A stretch of 64,000 nt of DNA from Natronorubrum texcoconense. GTDB taxonomy: Archaea > Halobacteriota > Halobacteria > Halobacteriales > Natrialbaceae. The notes under the pieces were generated by a model. The model was not told the origin of the DNA and searched no databases. It was given only the letters and a program-made list of their open reading frames with translations. Position 1 is the stretch's first letter. Every line of letters begins with the position of its first letter. The DNA is taken from positions 62,001 through 126,000 of the forward strand of contig NZ_FNFE01000008.1 in NCBI RefSeq assembly GCF_900100335.1. Direction: 5' to 3'. Shown here in pieces: positions 27,915 to 36,623 of the stretch. The translations under genes were made by a program, and so were the position numbers.

Positions 27915-29122
27915 CGCGAGCGACGGCCAGCCACGTCACTGAGGAATCGGGCGCTCGACAACACTGTTCTCGCGGCTTCCGTGACGAGAGCACCGCGTGA
28001 CGAACTCGGACCGGAGCGTCGCTTCGACTTCAGCCTCGATCCGGGAGTGGCTTCTCGCTCGAGTCGAACGGGACCGTCGTCACAGTCTGGACTGCAAACA
28101 GGGACGACGTATCGGTAGCAGCCACCACCCGGGATCGGTAGCAGCTATCACTCGGAGTTGGTAGCCGTCGAAGTGACCGAACAGTTCGCTCGTTCGCGAG
28201 CGACGAATTGCGGCCGAATGTCCCATCGGCCTCAGTGAATCAATACGGACACGCCGGCCAATGAACTGATATTCTGCCAGTGACGGGCCATCACGCTCAC
28301 AGGTCACCGGACCGCGTGCTCACGATCGCTCGAGCACCCTCCTCATCTGCGTCTCCGGAGGGCATCGGCCCGTAACGCGACAGCAGAGAACGACTTCTGT
28401 CCTCGAACTCCCCCAGCAGTTCGACGGAACCGGCTCCAGAGATGGCGTGCGTCCAGTTGCCCCCACTCGAGGGAGCCGACGGACTGGCACTCGGCGACCG
28501 ACGACGACGGTCACGACTGACGGTGGCAGCAACAGATTGATTCACAACAGCAACGACAGCCGCGGCCCACGTGCCACTGAGAGAATCGCTCTCTGCCGCC
28601 ACGGCCGACTCGTTGGCAACGATAAATTGAACGGATTTCGAGAGACTCACGGAAGTATTTACTTACCGACTAAATCGAGCGGAATCCGAGCTAGTCGTTG
28701 CGAACGTCCGACCGAGTTTATTCGAACCCTCGGTCTACGTATCGTCGGAGCAACACCGAGTGATCGCCGTCGCGGCCACCAACTCCCACGGTGAATGCGG
28801 CGGCTTCGGTGGTGGAGAAGCACCAGTGAACACAACCGACGCAATCGGCACGGGGTTTCGAGCGAGCGGATCGTGTGGGGCGACGACTGTACAGCGCTGC
28901 TGTGCACGAACCCGAACTGTACGCGATCTAACTGTCGTCCGTCCACGACATCGCGACAGGAAACGAGCGCGCGCATCATCGACGGTGACTCGCTCGAGCG
29001 CACGATCTATCACCTCCCATGAGATACGATATCGTACGAATAAATGATTGATAAAAAACATTTTGAGGAGCGGTCACGACGGTATAGAGAAACGTGAGTC
29101 AAACCAGCCACACCCAGCCCAC
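27915..29122. other. 1.2-kb region with no convincing gene; short 23-nt repeats
   Basis: No frame here has both a good start and a recognisable product. A period-23 direct repeat occupies about 28111-28179: ATCGGTAGCAGC at 28111-28122 and again at 28134-28145, with a weaker third copy near 28157. One minus-strand frame at 28297-28650 (GTG start, MSLSKSVQFIVANE...) has partly coding-like codon use but no family likeness. AT-richer DNA around 28650-28670 and 29035-29070 may hold promoters, the latter for the gene at 29123. Confidence 0.4.
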
Positions 29123-29629
29123 ATGAGCATTCAGTTCCGAGCCTCCGTCGCGGCGGTCGCCGCTTTCAGTACGGTCAGCACCGCATCAGTCCCCACCGGC
29201 ACGAGCGTCGAGACATTCATCCCACTTATCGTCTCCAGCCACGGCCAGCCGGCCCAGATCGGGTGGAGCCCACACCTCGCAGCGCTGGTCGGCATTCTGG
29301 CACTCGCGCTCCTCGGTGGCGTCCTCGCCGCCCGTAACCGATTTGACGAGCGGGATACGCTCGTCGCCGAGTCGGAGCCACGGAGCGAGGAGTTCCTGAC
29401 CGACCGAGAGAGAGTCCAACAACTCGTCCGCGAGAACGGCGGTCGGATGAAGCAATCGAGAATCGTCGACTCCGTCGACTGGTCGAAAGCGAAGGTCAGT
29501 CGACTGCTCGCCGAACTCGAGGAGGAAGGCCGAGTCACGAAACTTCGTCTGGGGCGGGAGAACCTGGTCTGTCTCCCGGGTCACGAGCCGACGGCCTCAC
29601 AGTCACCGGAGAAACCGAAAAGCGAGTGA
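29123..29629 (+). CDS. membrane-anchored winged-helix regulator
   Basis: A 168-residue protein starting MSIQFRASVAAVAAFS. It has a signal-like N-terminus, an external loop, a membrane helix at about residues 60-77 (LAALVGILALALLGGVLAA), then a cytoplasmic winged-helix domain (EEFLTDRERVQQLVRENG to LRLGRENLVCLPGH). The recognition part is RMKQSRIVDSVDWSKAKVSRLLAELEEEG. This layout, sensor outside and HTH inside, is common in haloarchaeal one-component regulators. The start at 29048 is rejected because its N-terminus breaks the signal. It probably controls the neighbouring secreted protein. Confidence 0.75.
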   Translation: MSIQFRASVAAVAAFSTVSTASVPTGTSVETFIPLIVSSHGQPAQIGWSPHLAALVGILALALLGGVLAARNRFDERDTLVAESEPRSEEFLTDRERVQQLVRENGGRMKQSRIVDSVDWSKAKVSRLLAELEEEGRVTKLRLGRENLVCLPGHEPTASQSPEKPKSE

Positions 29630-29750
29630 CGGCCACCGCTGGCAGCCGTCGCAAACGTATCAGCAATTATTGCTTTCGTGGTGCGAAGCACTGCCTGAAG
29701 CGAACCCTACCGGCCGTAGGATGCGATTTCCGGCCGCAATGGTTGTGGCG

Positions 29751-29777
29751 GTTTATGCGGGCTAATAGCCATTAGCC
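29751..29777 (+). promoter_or_regulatory. TATA-like box followed by an 18-bp palindrome
   Basis: A TATA-like gtttatgc at about 29751-29758 is directly followed by the perfect inverted repeat GGCTAAT-AGCC-ATTAGCC at 29760-29777. The ATG of the secreted Glu/His-rich protein is at 29799. A palindrome between TATA box and start is the expected place for a repressor operator. The regulator gene just upstream is an obvious candidate. Confidence 0.5.
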
Positions 29778-29798
29778 GGTGCCTTACGGCAGACAGAC

Positions 29799-31328
29799 AT
29801 GACTACACGCAATCAGCTACTCGTAGTACTCACCGCCTTGATGATGGTGTGCTCGAGCGGGGCGATGGTCGCGGGTGCGGCGCCGGCCGCGACCCTCGAC
29901 GAGCACGACGAGGACGAGTACAACGATTCAGACGTGGGCGAGGACGGAGATGACACGGATCCCGACGACGCTGACGAGGAGGTGGATCCACCTGAGGACG
30001 CCGAGGCGACCGTGACGTTCACCGATCAGGAACTCGAAAACGACACGGTCGTCGTCGACGAGGTAACGGTCGATGACGGCGGCTTCGTCGTGATTCACGA
30101 CAGCAGCCTGCTCGCGGGCAACGTCTTCGACAGCGTCATCGGCGTCTCCGAGCACCTCGACGAGGGGACACACGAGAACGTCGAAGTGACCCTCGACGAG
30201 CCGCTCGAAGAGGACGAGACGCTCATCGCGATGCCGCACTTCGACACGAACGACAACGAGGAGTACGACTTCGTAGAGACCGACGGCGCGGAAGACGGTC
30301 CGTACCTCACTGCTGACGACGAACCGGTGACCGACGAAGCCGTCGTCACCGTCGACGCGGAATCGGAGGAAACGCCCGAAGAAACCCCTGAAGCGGTCGA
30401 AGAAGAGCCAGTAGCGGAGGAGCCGGTTGACGAAGAGGTTGTAGATGTCGACGAGGAACCGGTTGAGGAGGAGCCAGCCGACGTGGCCCCTGACGATGCT
30501 GACGACGAGCCACCCGAAGAAGAGCCTGACGCAGTCGAAGAAGAACCAGTAGCGGAGGAGCCGGCTGACGAAGAGGTTGCAGACGGCGACGAGGAACCGG
30601 TTGACGAAGAGGTCGAAGACGCTGATGAGGAGCCTGTAGACGGTGACGAGGAGCCCGTAGAGAAGGAACCGGTGGAGGAAGAACCAGTTGAAGAGGAACC
30701 CGAACCGGTCGATGACGACACCATCGACGTTCTCATCGAAGAGGTGACGATCTTCGTGTTCTTCGATGAACTACCGCACGACAAGCCAGCCGACGGGCAC
30801 CACGTCGACGTCGACGCGAACGATGTCGAGGTTGACGACGGTCTCGAGGGCGCTGCAATCGACGGCGACGCAGCCGAGACCGATGCGGCTGCCGGTGACG
30901 ATACGGCTCGCGACGGTGCGAACGAGACGTACGATCTCGACGAACTCGGCTACACGTTCACCGATATCGAACTCAACGTCACTATCGAGACGGTGACGAT
31001 CGTGCCGATCTACGATCACCACGGTGACGACCACCATCACGACGCCGACAGCGGTCACCACCACGCTGACGGCGAACACCACCACGACGCCGACAACGGA
31101 ACGGACGGCGTCGAAGCGGATTCAGTTGACGACGCACACGATGCAGCCGACCACGACGAGTACGACGTCGTGATCGAACACGCGTCCGTCTTCGTGTTCG
31201 TCGGTGACCTCGGTGAGCTACCACACCACCCAATCGACGACGAATCGGCTGAGCATTCCGACGACTACGACGATGCTGCCGACGACGACGGTGCTGACAC
31301 CCAGCCCGCTATCGCAAGCGCGCTCTAG
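29799..31328 (+). CDS. secreted Glu/His-rich protein with DUF7282-like domain
   Basis: A 509-residue exported protein. A Sec signal covers about residues 1-28 (ending AGAAPA). Residues about 66-170 resemble DUF7282 (VTFTDQELENDTVVVDEVTV, GGFVVIHDS, TLIAMPHFDTN). About residues 190-305 form degenerate EEPVEEEP-type repeats. Three related segments then follow, near residues 309 (DVLIEEVTIFVFFDELPHD), 390 (NVTIETVTIVPIYDHH) and 455 (DVVIEHASVFVFVGDLGELP), separated by His clusters such as DDHHHDADSGHHHADGEHHH. Metal binding at the cell surface is plausible; no anchor was seen. Unusual even for haloarchaea. Confidence 0.8.
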   Translation: MTTRNQLLVVLTALMMVCSSGAMVAGAAPAATLDEHDEDEYNDSDVGEDGDDTDPDDADEEVDPPEDAEATVTFTDQELENDTVVVDEVTVDDGGFVVIHDSSLLAGNVFDSVIGVSEHLDEGTHENVEVTLDEPLEEDETLIAMPHFDTNDNEEYDFVETDGAEDGPYLTADDEPVTDEAVVTVDAESEETPEETPEAVEEEPVAEEPVDEEVVDVDEEPVEEEPADVAPDDADDEPPEEEPDAVEEEPVAEEPADEEVADGDEEPVDEEVEDADEEPVDGDEEPVEKEPVEEEPVEEEPEPVDDDTIDVLIEEVTIFVFFDELPHDKPADGHHVDVDANDVEVDDGLEGAAIDGDAAETDAAAGDDTARDGANETYDLDELGYTFTDIELNVTIETVTIVPIYDHHGDDHHHDADSGHHHADGEHHHDADNGTDGVEADSVDDAHDAADHDEYDVVIEHASVFVFVGDLGELPHHPIDDESAEHSDDYDDAADDDGADTQPAIASAL

Positions 31329-31422
31329 GCACAGCTCGTCGAATCACCCCGTCGAATAGCCGCTTTTCTCGACGCTATCGAACCGCAGACCGAAACGCGT
31401 TCGCAAAAGTCACTCACCGACA

Positions 31423-31523
31423 GCAGCGTCACAAAACAGCCGATAAGACGATAGTGGCGTCACAAAACAGCCGATAGTGGCGTCACAAAACAGCCGATAG
31501 TGGCGTCACGCGAGCAGCCGATA
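31423..31523. repeat. four copies of a 23-nt repeat at the end of a regulator gene
   Basis: Copies at 31423-31445 (two mismatches), 31454-31476 and 31477-31499 (identical and tandem) and 31500-31523 (24 nt, diverged). The core is gcgtcacaaaacagccgat. The last copy overlaps the stop codon and final codons of the minus-strand gene ending at 31506, so the array appears to be an expansion of that gene's 3' end. The unit is not a multiple of three. No hairpin is formed by one unit. Confidence 0.85.
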
Positions 31524-32009
31524 CAGGCTGCTCGCAGCAACGGCCAACAGCACGACGACGCTCGAGAGAACGGGATCGACGCTCGAAAGCAGCGGAATCC
31601 CGAGTCCGGCGAACGCGATCACGGCGAGGCCGAGGAGACAGACGGCGAAGTGAAACCGAAGCGCCGTCGACTCGGTCTCCCCGTGCCCGTCGATGTACTG
31701 CAGGACGTCGTCGAAGTTCGGACCCCGCTGGATCGTCTTCGCGTCGGAATCGTACTCGATAACGGCGTCCTCCTGGAGCTGTGGCAGATGCGTCTGCTGG
31801 AGGGAGACGTAGACGCTTTTGTACAGATTGTTCGGAACAGGTGTGGTGTCGGTTTCGTTGGCAGCAATCTCCGATGCGATGTCGGAGACGTCGACCTGTC
31901 CGGCCTCCTCGGCGAGGAGTTGGACGATAGCCCGCCGTCTGTCGTTCCCGAGGATGTGGAACACTTCACTTTCGGCGAGTGACTCGGAACGATTGGTCTG
32001 GACAGACAT
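31506..32009 (-). CDS. membrane-tailed winged-helix regulator (DUF7344-like)
   Basis: A 167-residue protein. The N-terminal winged helix runs to about residue 105 (EVFHILGNDRRRAIVQLLAEE, NLYKSVYVSLQQTHLPQLQEDAVIEYD) and two membrane helices end it (FHFAVCLLGLAVIAFAGLGI and DPVLSSVVVLLAVAASSL). The block VYVSLQQTHLPQL-x-VIEYD is shared with the gene at 35678, so both belong to one family, which I know as haloarchaeal DUF7344. Its 3' end is part of the 23-nt repeat array. Targets unknown. Confidence 0.8.
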   Translation of the reverse strand: MSVQTNRSESLAESEVFHILGNDRRRAIVQLLAEEAGQVDVSDIASEIAANETDTTPVPNNLYKSVYVSLQQTHLPQLQEDAVIEYDSDAKTIQRGPNFDDVLQYIDGHGETESTALRFHFAVCLLGLAVIAFAGLGIPLLSSVDPVLSSVVVLLAVAASSLYRLLA

Positions 32010-32377
32010 CGATCAGGAAGAGCGCATATTGTCGACGAGCAGTCCACCACCAGTTACCATACGCATCGTCGTTTCGCAGACCACTAACTTTAACTTTTGC
32101 AGACTAGATCCCACCTGACCTGCCGCTGACGCGGCCAGCACGACCAGAATAGCAGTAAGTTTGGGATACACAGGCGTCTCTCGACGTATCGACGAGGCGG
32201 TCGGCGGTGTCGCTGACGAGACCGTTTCGCCAGCGCGGTGCGGACGAACTGGCCGAGAACACGAATCAGTATCAGTTTCGGTCTGGGAAGGAATCGGTGG
32301 CGTTCGGTGGACGGTCGCTCGTACTCACCGAATCGGGGTGTCACGCGACGAAATCGGACCGCAAAATCGTGTCGCCC
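32010..32377. other. intergenic region, promoter of the DUF7344-like gene
   Basis: About 370 nt with no supported gene. The part next to 32009 is AT-richer (ctaactttaactttt at about 32083-32097), which could hold the promoter of the minus-strand regulator. Nothing else was recognised. Confidence 0.35.
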
Positions 32378-32539
32378 TCACTTACCCGGCAGATGGTTAC
32401 CGGACTGCATCTCGCGATAGGTCGTACAGGCCGGACAGCCGTGGACGATATCTCCGTTGTCACCGAAGACGCGTGCGAACTGTTGGGTTACATGGGTGCC
32501 ACAGTTGCGACATCGTGCGCCTGCGGTCGACGATTCCAT
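32378..32539 (-). CDS. zinc-ribbon mini-protein (DUF7563-like)
   Basis: A 53-residue protein, start taken at MESSTAGARCRNCGTHV (an upstream ATG at 32569 adds 10 residues). It has two pairs, CRNC and CPAC, with FARVFGDNGDIVHG between. The C-x-x-C-GTHVTQQFARVFGDN stretch matches a very common haloarchaeal mini-zinc-finger family (DUF7563 from memory). It lies alone in a gene-poor region. Such proteins are often regulators or adaptors, but none is assigned here. Confidence 0.75.
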   Translation of the reverse strand: MESSTAGARCRNCGTHVTQQFARVFGDNGDIVHGCPACTTYREMQSGNHLPGK

Positions 32540-33135
32540 GGGCTTCCAATCTTGTTGGGTGGATTTCATGGTTGGATGGGGGGGTACTCGGACGAGGCGA
32601 GTGGGCGTCGGTCACCGACGTCGATCGGTCGTCGAGACCGACCAGCGATGGCACAGACACCGGTACATCGCCGGAGTCGTCCGGGCATCACTTCTATCGA
32701 GGGGAGCAAACGTGGATAAAGGACGCCGACCGTTCACCCGACGCACGGCCGTGAGAACCGCGAAATACAGGGTTTCCGCCCTGTACCCTGCGATAACAGC
32801 GGTGTGTCACCGAATGACGACAGTTCGACAAGACGGTTTCCACACCGAGTTTAGATGGCTTGCCTTGCATTTGACGGGCAAACAGCGGATTGACCTATCC
32901 CATACCGTCCGAAAGCTCCCATTTCCAGATAGAAATTAGGAGTTTCGCTAAAGAATGATCTTGTTTCGAGATATAAGGTACATCGTTATAAAATACCACT
33001 ATCGCTTACTCATCGTCGTGCTGGAACATACTGGTGCCCGTGATGGGGATGGACCGTACTCCCGGTCGGTCCGTCTCGATCCCCCGCTCGTGAGAGTGAA
33101 CGGCTCCAACCCGCCACAACTGAGTGATTTCGACG
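32540..33135. other. gene-poor region with a short hairpin
   Basis: About 600 nt without a credible gene. At 32765-32785 the sequence tacagggtttccgccctgta forms a perfect 7-bp hairpin. GC content falls after 32930, where AT-rich DNA (about 32930-33010) probably holds the promoter region for the regulator at 33136. The block around 32815-32940 has a different composition and may be remnant mobile DNA, but no match was recognised. Confidence 0.35.
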
Positions 33136-33468
33136 ATGTCAATGCAAGCGAGTAATACGCGATCCGAACCGACGCCAGAACCGTCCGCCCAACTCGACGT
33201 CCTCGGGGACGAGTGTGCGCGAACGATCCTCGTCGCAACGAGTGACGGACCGAAGACGGCGAAGGAACTGACCAACCGAACGGACAGCTCGTCGGCGACG
33301 GTGTACCGACGAATCAACAACCTCCTCGAGAGCGATCTCCTCTCGGAGTGCGTTCGGTTCGACGACGACGGCTCGCACACGACGGCGTACGAGGCGACGA
33401 TCGAGACGCTGCAGGTCCAGATCGGTGGGGACGGGATCGACGTCTCGGTGTCGGAGATCGAAGACTGA
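33136..33468 (+). CDS. winged-helix DNA-binding protein
   Basis: A 110-residue regulator, start at MSMQASNTRSEP (GTG four codons earlier is possible). The wing fold is visible as LGDECARTILVATSDGPKTAKELTNRTDSSSATVYRRINNLLESDLLSE, an ArsR/TrmB-like helix-turn-helix with helix 3 at SSATVYRRINNL. A short beta part follows (YEATIETLQVQIGGDGIDV). No sensor domain is present, so it probably acts as a dimer on its own promoter or neighbours. Small regulators of this kind are numerous in haloarchaea. Confidence 0.8.
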   Translation: MSMQASNTRSEPTPEPSAQLDVLGDECARTILVATSDGPKTAKELTNRTDSSSATVYRRINNLLESDLLSECVRFDDDGSHTTAYEATIETLQVQIGGDGIDVSVSEIED

Positions 33469-33695
33469 CGCGTTCCGAATCGCGGTAGTACTGATGCGAT
33501 CCGGACTGAACTGACGAACCGGCGTCGGACGTGCAATCCGAATGAGCGACTCTATCGGTTCGAATAGTAGTGCTCGAGACTGTCTTGAGAACATTCACTT
33601 TAGTTCGTCGAACATGTCTTGAAAGGAGTTCTAACACTCCTGTATGATACGGATAACAAATATCTATTCAGTGGAATGGTCACTGTGATTGAACA

Positions 33696-33971
33696 ATGCA
33701 CGATCTGACCGGCTTCCAACGCGACCTCCTGTACGTGATCGCAGGTGCCGATCAGCCCTCAGGACAGACCGTCAAGGACGAAGTCGAGAAGTACTACAGT
33801 TCGGAGATCAATCACGGTCGCCTCTATCCGAACCTCGATACGCTCGTGAATAAGGAGTTGGTCGAGAAGGGACAGCTCGACAGGCGAACGAACTACTACG
33901 CGATTACGGACGACGGTCGAGAGCGAATCGACGAACGTCGCGAGTGGGAAGCACAGTACGTCGACTTCTAG
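33696..33971 (+). CDS. PadR family transcription regulator
   Basis: A 91-residue PadR-type winged helix without the extra C-terminal helices. DLTGFQRDLLYVIAGADQPSGQTVKDEVEKYY and GRLYPNLDTLVNKELVEKGQLDRRTNYYAITDDG fit the family along the full length. Upstream, ggataacaaatatctattc at about 33651-33669 looks like the promoter, and ggagt-tctaac-actcc (33625-33640) is a short inverted repeat that could be an operator. It lies before the DUF1616 gene. Confidence 0.88.
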   Translation: MHDLTGFQRDLLYVIAGADQPSGQTVKDEVEKYYSSEINHGRLYPNLDTLVNKELVEKGQLDRRTNYYAITDDGRERIDERREWEAQYVDF

Positions 33972-34183
33972 AAGGACGATCGGGACGGATATCGTCGATC
34001 GGCAAACGGGTGTCGAGAGCGTGCGCAAGACAGACATTCCATCGATACCGAACGGGGCCGATTTCGCGGTAACCCGGGCATAACAAAGCAATAGAGAGTC
34101 CTTTGAGACAACGATTCGAGAATGATATTCGTGTCGGCTCGAGCCAGGCGAATGACTGACCAGCAACGTCCAGTGGTCGATCG

Positions 34184-35167
34184 ATGAGCCACGAAACGAG
34201 TACACAGACGGGATTCGGTGTCGTCCGGGAGTATCCGGTAGATCTCGCGGTCGTCTCAGTCGCCGCAGTACTAGCGTACGGGGTCGCCACGTGGTTTCCG
34301 GAGGGAAGCGTCCTCAGACTGTTCGTGACGTTCCCACTCGCGTTGTTCCTTCCGGGATACGCGCTCATCTCGGTGCTCTTTCCGGCGGGAGATCGTAGCG
34401 CGCGGAAAACGACATCGGCGTCCATCGAAACGCGGCCTCGCGGAATCGACGTCGTCGAACGACTCGGACTGTCGTTGGCGGTGTCGCTCGCGATCGTTCC
34501 CGCGCTCGTGATCGCGCTGCCGTTTACGCAGTGGGGTCTCGCAACCGGGTCGATCGCGGCCGCACTCGTGGTCGCCACCGTCGTTCTGGCACAGCTCGGC
34601 GCCGTTCGTCGGCTCCGAACACCGAAGCCGGAGCGATTCATCGTCTCCCCGCTCGCGTCGGTCTCGAGACTTCGGCGGGACGAAAACGCCGTCGCGACGG
34701 TCTCGTCCGTGTTGCTCGTCCTCGCGATCGGGTTGGCAGTGGGGGCCCTTCTCATCGGGTTTCTTGCCCCAGTCTCGACGGGTGGGTTCAGCGAACTGGC
34801 ACTGTACAGCGAGGATGACAACGGCGACCTGGTCGCCGGGGGAATCGACGGCGAGATCGAGCCGGGCGAGTCGGTTCCGGTGACCGTCTCGATCGACAAC
34901 CAGGAGGGCGAGGAGACCGACTACACGGTCGTCGTCCAGGAGCAGGTGATCGAGGACGGTGAGGTCGTCGAACGGACCGAACTCGACGAGCTCGAGACGA
35001 CGCTCGACGACGGGACGACCGGGACCGGCGAGTTGGAGATTACGCCGACGGCGAGCGAGGGAGAGACGGTCCGTATCAGCGTCCTCATGTACGAGGGTGA
35101 CGCGCCCGACGAACCGACGAACGACAACGCCGACGAGGACACCTTCTTCTGGGTGACGGTCGAGTAA
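34184..35167 (+). CDS. DUF1616 membrane protein
   Basis: A 327-residue protein with the DUF1616 core: membrane segments at about residues 20-38, 42-64, 90-110, 115-135 and 176-198, including FPLALFLPGYALISVLFPAG, a family hallmark. After the last helix an extracellular domain (about residues 205-327) reads like a CARDB/beta-sandwich fold (GEIEPGESVPVTVSIDNQEG, TDYTVVVQEQ). In haloarchaea DUF1616 genes often sit in polysaccharide or surface-glycan loci, as here. Confidence 0.85.
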   Translation: MSHETSTQTGFGVVREYPVDLAVVSVAAVLAYGVATWFPEGSVLRLFVTFPLALFLPGYALISVLFPAGDRSARKTTSASIETRPRGIDVVERLGLSLAVSLAIVPALVIALPFTQWGLATGSIAAALVVATVVLAQLGAVRRLRTPKPERFIVSPLASVSRLRRDENAVATVSSVLLVLAIGLAVGALLIGFLAPVSTGGFSELALYSEDDNGDLVAGGIDGEIEPGESVPVTVSIDNQEGEETDYTVVVQEQVIEDGEVVERTELDELETTLDDGTTGTGELEITPTASEGETVRISVLMYEGDAPDEPTNDNADEDTFFWVTVE

Positions 35168-35677
35168 CGTTCGCCGCCGCCTTCGGGCCACCGCTCTTCG
35201 AGACGAAGCCGAGCCGTACCGACAGTAGACAGTTGCTACCAGGCGGAGCGGGTGGACAGTCGTCGCAAGCCGAAACAGCGGCGTAGTTGTCCCGATTCGA
35301 CACAGCAACGAAATCTCGCGACCCGAGCCACCAATTGTATTGTCGAGGACACGGCAACGGGAGCGGCAGTTCCCGTCCGCATCGCTCCGTCGACAGCCGA
35401 CTCGAGACACCCATACTACTCGCGCATCAACTCGGAAACGAGATCGACGCTCGTGCAACTGATGCGTCGCGTTCGCCCCCACGCGCACAGTCATCAACGC
35501 TATCGACCGAAAGTTGTCTTGTCCGACAGTTTCGGTTCGGTGAGAGCGGCCGCTCCGAACCACGAACGGAGATGGTTACAAGACAGCTGAGTCGGTGATG
35601 CAACCGGTTTCGAGCCGGAGATACCGCTCTCGATGAGCGAAACGTTCGGTCGACCCAGAGCGAGACGGCACGCTCGG
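35168..35677. other. intergenic region, nothing recognised
   Basis: About 510 nt between the DUF1616 gene and the end of the minus-strand regulator. All open frames here lack coding-like codon use and recognisable sequence. No repeats, RNA genes or clear promoter were seen. Confidence 0.3.
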
Positions 35678-36205
35678 TTACAGCGCCAGTTGAAGGTCGA
35701 ATTCGGGACGCCGCGAGACGTGTTGGGCGACCGAAACCGCGAGAACGAGCAGACACAGGGCCAGTGCGATCGCCGGTGCGACGGTCGCCGTCAGGGGACC
35801 GATCGAGAGCCACGACAACGCGACCCCGATCACGCCCAGCGCCGTGACCGACGCGTAAAGCCGATGCCAGGGGCGCTGATTCTCGAGTCGATGATCGAGG
35901 TAGGGTTCGAAGACATCGTCGCCCGGAAGGAGATCGATGGCGTGATCGTCCGGATCCCAGTCGACGATGCCGTGCTCCTCGAGCATCGGCAGATGGGTCT
36001 GGTACAGGGAGATGTAGACGCGCCGTCGCTGCGTGCGCGTGACATCGTCCGAATCGATACCGTTCTCCCAGGCGGCAACCTGCTCGACCAGCGGAGCGAG
36101 ATCGCAGCTCCCTCCGTGTCGCTTGAGATACTGGACGGCGCGGCGTCGCCGGGCGTTACTAAAGACGTCGAACAGTTCTGCTTGCGTCAGTTCGTGTTTA
36201 GACAT
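35678..36205 (-). CDS. membrane-tailed winged-helix regulator (DUF7344-like)
   Basis: A 175-residue paralogue of the protein at 31506. The winged helix (AELFDVFSNARRRRAVQYLKRHGG, RVYISLYQTHLPMLEEHGIVDWD) is followed by two membrane helices (VTALGVIGVALSWLSIG and APAIALALCLLVLAVSVA). The ISLYQTHLPMLEEHGIVDWD block is the family's most conserved part. It is divergent from the sugar-nucleotide operon at 36624 and is a plausible local regulator of it. Confidence 0.82.
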   Translation of the reverse strand: MSKHELTQAELFDVFSNARRRRAVQYLKRHGGSCDLAPLVEQVAAWENGIDSDDVTRTQRRRVYISLYQTHLPMLEEHGIVDWDPDDHAIDLLPGDDVFEPYLDHRLENQRPWHRLYASVTALGVIGVALSWLSIGPLTATVAPAIALALCLLVLAVSVAQHVSRRPEFDLQLAL

Positions 36206-36623
36206 AAGCGTCCTCGCGTTCCCGAAGTGGCTCCCGTTCCCGTGCCACGGGTATGTTCGGATACCTCACGACAACGAATGCCAGACTGTGGCACTTTACT
36301 ATCACTCGACTACCCTGGCGAAAGGTATCTGTACCAGTCGGTTGCCATGACCGACATATAATCCAATATTTCCTCACGAATACGGACCCGGAGCGATCGA
36401 TCAGTGGAGTGAACGGCTGGTTCTCCACAATTCGGGGATACCTCGGTTCGCCGAGAGTATAGCTCCTGACTACACGTCTCGCAGGCCGGGGATAACAAAG
36501 CCGTGTTACCGGCTGTATCTGGATGATTGCCCACACGGGTATCGAGGTATCAATGATATATCAACGACGACACGCAAGATTTCGACGACACGTAGCGGGT
36601 TTCAGTTCGGGAGGTGAGCCACG
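36206..36623. other. divergent control region before the sugar-nucleotide operon
   Basis: About 420 nt. Towards the operon it holds a TATA-like gatatatc at 36555-36562 and a strong SD just before the GTG. On the minus strand, frame 36310-36534 contains a CxxC and NCGE (ETCSQELYSRRTEV-NCGE) that look like a zinc ribbon missing one Cys, perhaps a remnant of a small zinc-finger gene. Composition is lower in GC than the flanking genes. Confidence 0.4.
36609..36617 (+). promoter_or_regulatory. strong Shine-Dalgarno site of the GTG-started acetyltransferase
   Basis: The sequence gggaggtga lies 6 nt upstream of the GTG at 36624. A full SD is uncommon in haloarchaea, where many mRNAs are leaderless, and it decides the start here: with the TATA box at 36555 the mRNA would have a leader of about 35-45 nt. 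Confidence 0.65.

Noticed and set aside
28297-28650. A 117-codon minus-strand ORF (MSLSKSVQFIVANE...)
   Set aside because: Start is GTG with a TATA-like motif only a few bases away, codon use is mixed and no family likeness was seen; kept only as a note in the intergenic entry.
30095-30784. A Ser/Thr-rich frame antisense to the Glu/His-rich protein
   Set aside because: Same cause: the complement of acidic repeats. No signal or domain.
31423-31523. CRISPR array
   Set aside because: The copies are directly tandem without unique spacers, so it is a simple repeat expansion. No cas gene was seen anywhere in the window.
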